Below are positions 1-6,502 of a DNA stretch of 27,050 bases, in pieces. The notes beneath the pieces were generated by a model, which saw only the letters and a list, made by a program, of their open reading frames with translations, had not been told where the DNA came from and did no database searches. How positions within the stretch are numbered: the stretch's first letter is position 1; each line of letters begins with the position of its first letter. The DNA comes from an uncultured Oscillospiraceae bacterium. GTDB taxonomy: Bacteria > Bacillota > Clostridia > Oscillospirales > Acutalibacteraceae. The stretch covers positions 1-27,050 of the forward strand of contig CABTZO010000010.1 in the NCBI GenBank assembly GCA_902489335.1. The letters run 5' to 3'. The translations under genes were made by a program, and so were the position numbers.

Positions 1-2124
1 ATTGTCTATATCTTGCCCAAGTTGTTTTTGTTTGCCGTCCTTTGCTCTTATAAACAATGTATAAGGACTCAGAAATTCCCTATATGATTGATAAGCGTTA
101 GACTTTGATATCGGCAGATATATCCTTATATCATCATTCATATCACTTGTCATGCCACTGATAGAAGGAAGATTTTTAATTATTGTTGAGTTTTCAAAAC
201 TCATCTCATATTTTTTATCTTTACTGTCATAAACACTAAAAGAAATTTTTGAAAACTTCTTGGATATCCCCGAATTTTTCTCAATTTGTCCCTTTGCATT
301 GCGTTTATATTCCGGAGAATAAACAAGAGCTTGGTTTTCATATTTATATATATTATTTTCCTTTAAAATTTTGCTGAAAGATTCATCGTCTAAAAATATT
401 ATATTGCCGTTTAAATATACTTTGTCTTTCTTATTTTCAACAGTTTTAAAAGCTTTTCCGTCTCCGCCGACTTTATCTATTTTTGACATTGCATCTTTTG
501 ATAAATCTTTTTTGTATACCTCAAAACGCCCTACCGACATTTGATGTGAAATTTCAGTCTGCGCAACATTCTCGTTTTTATTTAAAATGTTTTGTAAATT
601 CATTACATCAGCTTGTTTAATCGAAGAATTTTTATCTGATTTGCTCTCCGGCGTCAAAGCATAGTCAAAAGTTTCAGTGTTTATTCCCATCTGCGCCTTA
701 AATGTGCTGTTAAGATATGACACAAAACTGTTTGCACAGACAAATAATATAACGGACAAAGACAGAGCAATAATTGTTGTTCTGTATCTGCTTTTTGATC
801 TCTTGTAATATTTTTGAGAGAGGACTCCCTCAAATCCAAAAGTTTTCGAGATTAGAGGTGAAACCTTATAGTTTCTTTTGCCTTTTAATTTGATATTTTT
901 ATTTTCTTTAATCGCAACAATAGGTGTGACTTTTGTTCCCTTAATTAAAGGAATAGAAGCCGAAATCAGAACCGTTATATATGTGATTATAATCGGCAAT
1001 AAAATAGCTAAAGGTGAAATATGAAAAACAAATTTATCGGCGGTAGGTGTCAAAAGGCTGTTAAAAACATCTCCCGTTTTCCAAAGCGTAATTCCCATTC
1101 CCGCACAGCCAAGCAAAATACCCAAAGCAATGCCAAAAATTGATATAGCATTTGCCTCAAACAAAACACTTTTTAACAATTGTTTTCTCGTTGCGCCTAT
1201 TGAAGACAGCATTCCGAATTCTTTTGTGCGGCTTGACACGGAAATGGAAAAAGAATTGTAAATAAGTGAAACTGAACCGACAAAAATTATAACGATAAAA
1301 ATCAGTGCCAAAATATAAAACGGTTTCTTTATTTCACTGTTCGGTGAAAAACAGTTAATATCGAAAAGCAACGTTTTTGAAACCTTTTTTTTGCCATATT
1401 TTTTGCTTAAATCGGACAAAATGGATCCGCCTTTTAACGGTTTTGCTACCGATAAAAACGCTGTGTATTTGCCACTTGTCGTTGAACTTTTATCATTTAC
1501 GGTAAAAGCTGAATATCCGGGACTGTCAACAGGATTCATTTGGTTTCTTTTATAAAACCCGACTATTTTATATGTATTTTGGAACCGGACATCTAATTTT
1601 TCGCTTTCCTCATAAAATCCATCTGTTTGAGTAAGCACCTTACCGTTATTTAATCTTTGTCCTACGCCTAAGTTTATTTTTTCATTTAATTTGTAATTGT
1701 CTTCACCGTTTTTTTCTAAATTTGACGGCAAAATAATTTCGTTTTGATTTTGTGGCATTCTGCCTGAAGTTAATTTTACAGAAACCTTGTCTGTAAAATT
1801 ATCGCAAATTGCTTCTATGCTTAAATATGGTTTGTTATCATTTTTGATTTTAGAATAACCTATGTGTTGAAAATATTTAAAGTCCTTAATATCTTTATTT
1901 TTCGATAAATTGTCCAGTTCCTCTTTGTCAATATCTCGCACAGTAATATGATAATTGCCTTCCGTTCTTTTTAGCTCGTTTTCCATATTAAAGAGAGTTG
2001 ATGAAACAAATGAAATAACGGCAGTAAATAACGAAGCACTCAAAATTACGCCTATTATTGTGGCAACTGTTCGCTTCTTGTTGAGAAGCATTTGCTTTAG
2101 AGTAAGTTTATTAAAAACGTTCAT
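1..2124 (-). CDS. FtsX/MacB-type ABC transporter permease (partial, C-terminus beyond the left edge)
   Basis: The frame is open from an ATG at 2124 to the window edge, 708 codons without a stop, so the C-terminus is missing. Hydrophobic segments lie near residues 20-41, 269-290, 322-345, 370-393 and 449-470. A large soluble region (about 45-265) follows the first segment and a second begins after the fifth. A cytoplasmic stretch near residues 299-316 (RTKEFGMLSSIGATRKQ) matches the conserved loop of FtsX/MacB permeases. This suggests two FtsX-like halves, each with one TM, a big extracytoplasmic domain and three more TMs; the final TMs lie outside the window. GAGGTA is 9 nt before the ATG, and the start overlaps the end of the ATPase gene by 14 nt, so the two are translationally linked. 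Such transporters usually handle antimicrobial peptides, lipoproteins or envelope substrates; the substrate here is unknown. The layout is less like BceB, which has one extracellular domain between TM7 and TM8. Confidence 0.88.
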   Translation of the reverse strand, partial: MNVFNKLTLKQMLLNKKRTVATIIGVILSASLFTAVISFVSSTLFNMENELKRTEGNYHITVRDIDKEELDNLSKNKDIKDFKYFQHIGYSKIKNDNKPYLSIEAICDNFTDKVSVKLTSGRMPQNQNEIILPSNLEKNGEDNYKLNEKINLGVGQRLNNGKVLTQTDGFYEESEKLDVRFQNTYKIVGFYKRNQMNPVDSPGYSAFTVNDKSSTTSGKYTAFLSVAKPLKGGSILSDLSKKYGKKKVSKTLLFDINCFSPNSEIKKPFYILALIFIVIIFVGSVSLIYNSFSISVSSRTKEFGMLSSIGATRKQLLKSVLFEANAISIFGIALGILLGCAGMGITLWKTGDVFNSLLTPTADKFVFHISPLAILLPIIITYITVLISASIPLIKGTKVTPIVAIKENKNIKLKGKRNYKVSPLISKTFGFEGVLSQKYYKRSKSRYRTTIIALSLSVILFVCANSFVSYLNSTFKAQMGINTETFDYALTPESKSDKNSSIKQADVMNLQNILNKNENVAQTEISHQMSVGRFEVYKKDLSKDAMSKIDKVGGDGKAFKTVENKKDKVYLNGNIIFLDDESFSKILKENNIYKYENQALVYSPEYKRNAKGQIEKNSGISKKFSKISFSVYDSKDKKYEMSFENSTIIKNLPSISGMTSDMNDDIRIYLPISKSNAYQSYREFLSPYTLFIRAKDGKQKQLGQDIDN

Positions 2125-2803
2125 TTTTAATTACCTCATCTCTGACAATTTTTCCGTCGGAAATCTCAATTATTCTGTCTGCTTGTTCTGCTATATTGTT
2201 ATCATGCGTTACCATAATCAACGTTTGATTAAAATCGCGATTAGATTTTTTAAGTAAATTTATTATGTCTGCAGAAGATTTACTGTCTAAATTTCCGGTC
2301 GGTTCATCGGCTAAAACGATTGCAGGTGAAGTTATCAAACTGCGACCGATTGCAACTCTCTGTTGCTGTCCGCCCGATAATTCATTTGGAAGTTGGTTTT
2401 CCTTGCCCGTCAACGAAAGCATTTCAATCATTTCTTTTAGCTCTTTTTCATTTACTTTTCTTTTATCCATGAGCAGCGGTAAAGTTATATTCTCCTTAAC
2501 GGTTAAAACAGATATTAAATTATAAAATTGGTATATCAGTCCCACTTCTCTTCTTCTGAATATCGCAAGTTTTTCTTTGCTCTGTGAATATAGATCAACA
2601 CCGTCAATATAAATTTTTCCGCTGTCGGGCTTATCAACTCCGCCTATCAAGTGTAAAAGTGTTGATTTTCCCGAACCCGAAGCTCCTATAATGGCGACGA
2701 ATTCACCTTTATTTACCGTAAACGAAACATCATTAACGGCATTTACAACATTTTCTCCGGCTTTATAAATCTTTTTTAAATTTTCAACTCTTAAAATTTC
2801 CAT
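2111..2803 (-). CDS. ABC transporter ATP-binding protein (MacB/LolD/BceA-like)
   Basis: A complete 230-residue ABC ATPase that powers the overlapping FtsX-type permease from the cytoplasmic face. Walker A is GASGSGKST (residues 40-48), the signature is LSGGQQQRV (142-150), Walker B is IVLADEPTGNLD (about 162-173), and the switch histidine sits in MVTHD. The DEPTGNLD form and the length are typical of the MacB/LolD/BceA subgroup, in which a dimer of the ATPase pairs with FtsX permeases. A GGGAGG Shine-Dalgarno lies 7 nt before the ATG. The gene is separated from the upstream kinase gene by 73 bp that hold repeat boxes and a candidate promoter, so it is probably controlled by the neighbouring response regulator. 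Substrate specificity cannot be read from this subunit. Confidence 0.95.
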   Translation of the reverse strand: MEILRVENLKKIYKAGENVVNAVNDVSFTVNKGEFVAIIGASGSGKSTLLHLIGGVDKPDSGKIYIDGVDLYSQSKEKLAIFRRREVGLIYQFYNLISVLTVKENITLPLLMDKRKVNEKELKEMIEMLSLTGKENQLPNELSGGQQQRVAIGRSLITSPAIVLADEPTGNLDSKSSADIINLLKKSNRDFNQTLIMVTHDNNIAEQADRIIEISDGKIVRDEVIKNERF

Positions 2804-2817
2804 AATAATTCCTCCCG

Positions 2818-2846
2818 ATTACAATAAAAACATAATCGGATGACAA
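2818..2846 (-). promoter_or_regulatory. Candidate promoter of the ABC transporter genes
   Basis: Minus-strand TTGTCA (2841-2846), a 17-nt spacer and TGTAAT (2818-2823). The -35 overlaps the third repeat of the proposed response-regulator box. The start point would fall inside or next to the Shine-Dalgarno, leaving a very short leader, so the true -10 may instead be a weaker TATGTT-like hexamer further upstream. Confidence 0.4.
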
Positions 2847-2867
2847 TGAAGTGACATTAAAGTGACT
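2841..2867 (-). promoter_or_regulatory. Candidate response-regulator box: three (A/T)GTCA direct repeats at 11-bp spacing
   Basis: On the minus strand three pentamers, AGTCA, TGTCA and TGTCA, occur with exactly six bases between each (plus-strand starts 2863, 2852 and 2841). Direct pentamers separated by 6 nt are the usual site layout for OmpR-family regulators of peptide-sensing systems (SpaR-like boxes are the known precedent). The third copy overlaps a possible -35 of the ABC transporter gene. The RR and HK genes lie immediately upstream, so this is the expected target. Function is inferred from layout only. Confidence 0.6.
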
Positions 2868-2878
2868 CTTTAGTCACT
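2861..2878 (-). repeat. Short inverted repeat at the end of the histidine kinase gene
   Basis: AGTGACT (2861-2867) and AGTCACT (2872-2878) form a perfect 7-bp inverted repeat with a 4-nt gap, reaching into the kinase stop codon (2877-2879). No U-tract follows on the minus strand, so it is a poor terminator. One arm is part of the 11-bp-spaced repeat series, so it may instead extend the regulator site. Confidence 0.4.
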
Positions 2879-3887
2879 ATAAAATTCCTTTGTAAAATTT
2901 AACCTCAAAACAAGCACCTTTGTCGGTGTTATAAGCTTCAACCGAAGCGTTGTGTCTTTCAATCACAGATTTTGCAATTGCAAGTCCTATTCCGAAATTT
3001 TTATCGTCGGCTTTTTCGTCTTTATAAAATCTGTCAAAAATAAATTTAATATTTTCCGGATCAAAACCCTTGCCCGTATCTTCGATTTTTACTCCCGTAT
3101 AAAGAGGAGAATCATAAATTTTAATGTAAACTTTTCCATAAGGAGGAGTATGTTCAATAGAATCTTTGATTATATTTGAAAACGCTTCTTCCAACCATTT
3201 GAAATCTCCGTTTACATCAAAATTTCTTTTGTTTTCAAAGATTATATCAACTTGATTAAATTCCGATATTGTCGATAAATCTTCATAAACAACTTTATTT
3301 ATTATCTCGTTTAAAGAAATTTTTTCTGTTTCAAGATTTACAGCTTTATTTTCAATTTTGGAAAGCTTAAGCAAGGCTAAAATCAACCATTCTAAGCTTT
3401 CCGTCTTTATTTTTATCTGATAAAGCAACTTTTTTCTCTCTTGTTCATCTAAATTTTGAGATAAAAGCCTCGTCAACATCAAGTCCACAGAGGTTAAAGG
3501 CGTTTTAATTTGGTGTGATATATCAGCAAGAAAGTCTGACAAAACATTTCTCTGTTTGTTTAAATCTTCTGTAACCGCTCTTAATTTTCTTAAAATTTTA
3601 TATATTTCAGAGCTTAAAAGCGATAAATCTCCCTCGTTATATGATTTTATGCTCAACATCATATCGCCTTTTTCTGCGATTATTTGAATTTTTTCCGTCA
3701 GATTTCTCAAGTTATAAAAAATTCTGTAATTTATCACAAAATCGCGTATTATAATCGATAATCCTACGAGTGCCGCCAATATTGACAGTTTTGGATTTAT
3801 GTAAAAAAACATGACCGTCAATATGACAGTCAGAATAATATCCGAAATAAAGATTATTTTAAATTGTCTGTTTCTAAATATCCACAA
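2877..3887 (-). CDS. Intramembrane-sensing sensor histidine kinase
   Basis: 336 residues. Two TM helices (about 11-30 and 36-53) are joined by a loop of only a few residues, so there is no extracellular sensor domain. This is the hallmark of intramembrane-sensing kinases that work with an ABC transporter. The H-box is DISHQIKTPL with phospho-acceptor His125, the G1 box is EDTGKGF (269-275), the F-box region is FIFDRFYK, and the G2 box is GIGLAIA (299-305). The N-box reads SNIIKDSIEHT (237-247): the first Asn (238) is kept, but the second, usually a Mg-ATP ligand, is Asp242. The start is TTG at 3887, just after the regulator's TAG, with AAGGTGA about 10 nt upstream. It probably senses peptide antibiotics or envelope stress through the downstream transporter and phosphorylates the RR encoded just upstream. 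Confidence 0.92.
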   Translation of the reverse strand: MWIFRNRQFKIIFISDIILTVILTVMFFYINPKLSILAALVGLSIIIRDFVINYRIFYNLRNLTEKIQIIAEKGDMMLSIKSYNEGDLSLLSSEIYKILRKLRAVTEDLNKQRNVLSDFLADISHQIKTPLTSVDLMLTRLLSQNLDEQERKKLLYQIKIKTESLEWLILALLKLSKIENKAVNLETEKISLNEIINKVVYEDLSTISEFNQVDIIFENKRNFDVNGDFKWLEEAFSNIIKDSIEHTPPYGKVYIKIYDSPLYTGVKIEDTGKGFDPENIKFIFDRFYKDEKADDKNFGIGLAIAKSVIERHNASVEAYNTDKGACFEVKFYKGIL

Positions 3888-3888
3888 G

Positions 3889-4560
3889 CTATTTAATCAC
3901 CTTATATCCAAGACCTCGTACGGTCTTTATAATTTTAGGATTTTGGCTGTCGTCTTCAATTTTTTCTCTCAATCTCTTTACATAGACAGTCAGAGTATTG
4001 TCATTGACAAAATTTCCCGCCAAATCCCAAATTTCGCTCAACAACTGTTCCCTGCTTATTAAAGTTCCAGGTCGCCTGATTAAAATCAAAAGAATTTTAT
4101 ACTCAAGAGAAGACAAAAAGATTTCTTTTCCGTCTTTGAAAACCTGTGCCGTATCCAAATTGATTGTTACATTTTGAATCTTAACCTGTGTTTCACCCGA
4201 TTGTTTTTTCATTCTTCTGTAAATTCTTGCAAGCAATTCACCGGAACGAAAAGGTTTAGATATATAATCGTCCGCGCCCAAAGAAAATCCGGTTACAACA
4301 CTCGCTTCGTCATCAAGCGCAGTTAAAAATATAATCGGAATATGTGTAAATTTCTCTTTTACATAAGTGCAAAATGCAAATCCGTTGCCGTCTTTCAAAG
4401 TTATATCAAGCAAAATCAAGTCAATTTGGTTTTCAAGCAAAATCCCTTGAGCCTTCTTTTGCCCGTCGGATGTGAAAACCGAGTAGCCTTCATTTTCAAG
4501 TAAACTTTTTAAATTTGCTAAAATTGATTTGTCGTCTTCAACGATTAGAATATTATTCAT
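3889..4560 (-). CDS. OmpR/PhoB-family response regulator
   Basis: Counted from the ATG at 4560 the protein has 223 residues. The receiver domain carries the acidic pair in IVEDD (8-10), phospho-acceptor Asp52 in LLDITL, a Thr in FLTA, and Lys in YISKPF. A winged-helix C-terminal domain follows, ending in the GLGYKV hairpin typical of OmpR/PhoB. It forms a two-component system with the kinase one base downstream. A TTG at 4572, in frame and 5 nt after an AGG, is an alternative start adding four residues; the ATG overlaps the stop of the HAD gene and gives the canonical N-terminus, so it is preferred. The likely target is the 11-bp-spaced repeat box before the ABC transporter genes. Confidence 0.95.
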   Translation of the reverse strand: MNNILIVEDDKSILANLKSLLENEGYSVFTSDGQKKAQGILLENQIDLILLDITLKDGNGFAFCTYVKEKFTHIPIIFLTALDDEASVVTGFSLGADDYISKPFRSGELLARIYRRMKKQSGETQVKIQNVTINLDTAQVFKDGKEIFLSSLEYKILLILIRRPGTLISREQLLSEIWDLAGNFVNDNTLTVYVKRLREKIEDDSQNPKIIKTVRGLGYKVIK

Positions 4561-5209
4561 TGTAACTGTCAAGAACCTGAATTATCTGCTCGGGTTTTTC
4601 GATTAAAACCGTCGCACCTTTGTCGATTAAAAAATCTCTGCTTCTAAAGCCCCATAAAACCGCGATTAAATCGAGATTTGAATTTTTGGCGGTCATAACA
4701 TCAACTTCGGAATCTCCGACATAAACACTTTCATCGGCAACGGAATTTAATAGTTCCAATGCCTTCTCTACTTCATCCGGATAAGGTTTTTTTCTTATCT
4801 TATCGCTTTGACCTATCGCCACATCGATTAAACCGTCAAAATAAATTTTTGTTAAATTTTTCACTTCTCGGTCGCTTTTGTTGGAAACAACCGCCATTTT
4901 ATATCCGTCGTCTTTAAGTTTTTTTATAACCGGGATCATTCCGTCGTAAGGCTTTGTTTTGTTGTTGCAATTTTCTGCATAATGAGATTTGAAAGTTTTG
5001 AAAACATCATCAAAATCTTCATTTTCTGTTCCGCCCGGCAAAGCTTTATCAACTAAAACTTTAACTCCGTTTCCGACAAAATTTCTTATTTCTTCTATCG
5101 TTCTTTTCGGATATTTATACTTTTCAAGAGCAAAATTCACGCTGTCTCGTAAATCTTCCAAAGTGTCAAGTAAAGTTCCGTCCATGTCGAATATTACAGT
5201 GTTTTTCAT
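4553..5209 (-). CDS. HAD-family phosphatase (phosphoglycolate phosphatase-like)
   Basis: 218 residues. Motif I is DMDGT (8-12, with nucleophile Asp8), motif II is the Ser in VVSNKSD, motif III is the Lys in RKKPYP, and motif IV is GDSEVD. A cap domain lies between motifs I and II. These are the features of the Gph/PpaX/pyrophosphatase subgroup of HAD hydrolases, which act on small phosphorylated metabolites; the exact substrate cannot be told. ATGA overlap with the preceding histidine phosphatase and overlap with the response regulator start show translational coupling. GAGG lies 5 nt before the ATG. It may be a housekeeping repair phosphatase sharing a transcript with the two-component genes rather than part of signalling. 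Confidence 0.9.
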   Translation of the reverse strand: MKNTVIFDMDGTLLDTLEDLRDSVNFALEKYKYPKRTIEEIRNFVGNGVKVLVDKALPGGTENEDFDDVFKTFKSHYAENCNNKTKPYDGMIPVIKKLKDDGYKMAVVSNKSDREVKNLTKIYFDGLIDVAIGQSDKIRKKPYPDEVEKALELLNSVADESVYVGDSEVDVMTAKNSNLDLIAVLWGFRSRDFLIDKGATVLIEKPEQIIQVLDSYNE

Positions 5210-5838
5210 TTTTCCTCTTCCACTTTTTCCATCGGCAGCTGTCCGACTACTTCAAATTTTCTCATAACACTCCAAAGATGTGCATTAATATGTATTGCAT
5301 ATCCACAACCGTTTGATGTCAACCAGTCTGTTGCTCGAAGCTCCGGTATACCGTAACTTGCAAGTATTGTCATAATTACTCCGCCATGCGTTATTATTGC
5401 GGTATCTGTTATTCCGCTTTTGAAAACTCCGTTTACTATTTTTTCAAAACACTTACAGATCCTTGCTCCAAACTCGGATGAGCTTTCTCCTCCGGGAGGG
5501 GAAGCATCATCTTCTCCCGAGAGCCATCTTGGGAAAGTGTCTTCTTTTTGAAGCTCTTTGGCTGTTTTTCCTTCAAATTCTCCAAAATTACATTCTTTCA
5601 ATTCTTGCACTTCAATCGGGTTTAAGTCCGGATATAAAATCTTTGCTGATTCCACCGCTCTCTTTAGAGGACTTGAAATCAAAGCATCAGCCTTGGGATA
5701 AACAAATTCTTTTTTCATTTGCTCAAGTTGTTCTATTCCCTCTTTACATAGAGACGGATCCATATGTCCTACATATCTTCCCTCGAGATTTTCTTTTGTC
5801 AGTCCGTGTCTCAGTAAGTAAATTCTGTAGGTCTTCAT
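5206..5838 (-). CDS. Histidine phosphatase family protein (phosphoglycerate mutase/CobC-like)
   Basis: 210 residues from the chosen start. The RHG signature (Arg10-His11-Gly12) holds the catalytic His. Further catalytic-site residues are Arg60 in SSPLKR, Glu82 in LKECNFGEFEG, and the second His151 in ITHGG. This set defines the histidine phosphatase superfamily; the LKECNFGEFEG stretch and size resemble alpha-ribazole phosphatase and the broad-specificity phosphatases, but no cobalamin genes are nearby. An ATG at 5850 would add four residues but has no ribosome site; the ATG at 5838 has GGAG 7 nt upstream and is preferred. It is the first gene of the unit that continues with the HAD phosphatase, RR and HK. 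Confidence 0.9.
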   Translation of the reverse strand: MKTYRIYLLRHGLTKENLEGRYVGHMDPSLCKEGIEQLEQMKKEFVYPKADALISSPLKRAVESAKILYPDLNPIEVQELKECNFGEFEGKTAKELQKEDTFPRWLSGEDDASPPGGESSSEFGARICKCFEKIVNGVFKSGITDTAIITHGGVIMTILASYGIPELRATDWLTSNGCGYAIHINAHLWSVMRKFEVVGQLPMEKVEEEK

Positions 5839-5856
5839 TTGTTTCTCCATTTAATA

Positions 5857-5862
5857 TATAAT
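5857..5862 (+). promoter_or_regulatory. Possible -10 box (TATAAT) for the XRE gene
   Basis: A perfect TATAAT lies 32 nt before the TTG start. The best -35 at 17-nt spacing is only TTCATT (5834-5839), inside the start of the divergent phosphatase gene, so the assignment is weak. Confidence 0.35.
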
Positions 5863-5864
5863 AT

Positions 5865-5875
5865 TACTGTCAGTA
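5865..5875. promoter_or_regulatory. Candidate operator palindrome in the divergent intergenic region
   Basis: TACTG-T-CAGTA is a perfect 5-1-5 palindrome between the TATAAT and the Shine-Dalgarno of the XRE gene. XRE regulators commonly bind such short dyads near their own promoter, so autoregulation, and possibly control of the divergent phosphatase/two-component unit, is plausible. Only one copy is seen. Confidence 0.35.
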
Positions 5876-5893
5876 TTTTATTGAGGTGATTTT

Positions 5894-6502
5894 TTGAATA
5901 CAACAGTTTCCGATCTCGGCGCAAGAATAGCAAAACTCAGAAAAAAAAGCAAGAAAAATCAAAAACAAGTCGCAAACGACTTGGGTATTTCTCAAGCTCT
6001 TTTATCTCATTATGAAAACGGAATACGAGAATGTGGACTTGATTTTCTTAAAAAGATAGCCGACTACTACAAGGTAAGTTGTGATTTTCTTTTAGGCCGC
6101 GATTTCGGTCAAATTAATTTGACAAAGTTCAATAGGATTGTTGACAGCGATGATGACTCTGTTTTGTCATTGGAAACCTTGTGTAAAATTCATCTTTCTT
6201 TACTCTGCAAAATTTCCGATGATGAGAGATTGAAGAAAAACACCATTGATTTTTTGTCGGTTTCTGACTATTTACTTTTAAACTATGCCGTAAAAAACGG
6301 CTTGTTACCCAACAGTTGGCTGGGCAGTCAAATTAAACCAAAGCAATTGGATTTTTTAAATACTGCCTGTATAAACAGTTTGGGAGTCGAAGATGAAAAT
6401 ATCACGAACAAAAACTCTAAATCAGCCGTTCCCACCTGCATAAAAACACTTGAAAAACATGTTTATGAATACTTTAATCTTTCTGTTGCCGAGCTTATGT
6501 AA
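5894..6502 (+). CDS. XRE-family transcriptional regulator
   Basis: 202 residues starting at TTG, with AGGTGA 4 nt upstream. Residues 8-66 form a five-helix HTH_3/Cro-C1 domain: GARIAKLRKKSKKNQKQVA, then DLGISQALLSHYENG as the recognition helix, then the usual DFLKKIADYYKVSCDFLLGR ending. The remaining ~130 residues are mostly helical without a recognised domain and could be an effector or dimerisation region. It is divergent from the histidine phosphatase unit and convergent with glgA: its TAA (6500-6502) is followed immediately by the reverse complement of the glgA stop (6503-6505), leaving no space for a terminator. It could regulate itself, the divergent operon, or the glycogen genes; none of these is proven by the sequence. 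Confidence 0.9.
   Translation: MNTTVSDLGARIAKLRKKSKKNQKQVANDLGISQALLSHYENGIRECGLDFLKKIADYYKVSCDFLLGRDFGQINLTKFNRIVDSDDDSVLSLETLCKIHLSLLCKISDDERLKKNTIDFLSVSDYLLLNYAVKNGLLPNSWLGSQIKPKQLDFLNTACINSLGVEDENITNKNSKSAVPTCIKTLEKHVYEYFNLSVAELM

Noticed and set aside
1955..2257. Plus-strand frame over the permease/ATPase junction
   Set aside because: It is a shadow of two well-supported minus-strand genes.
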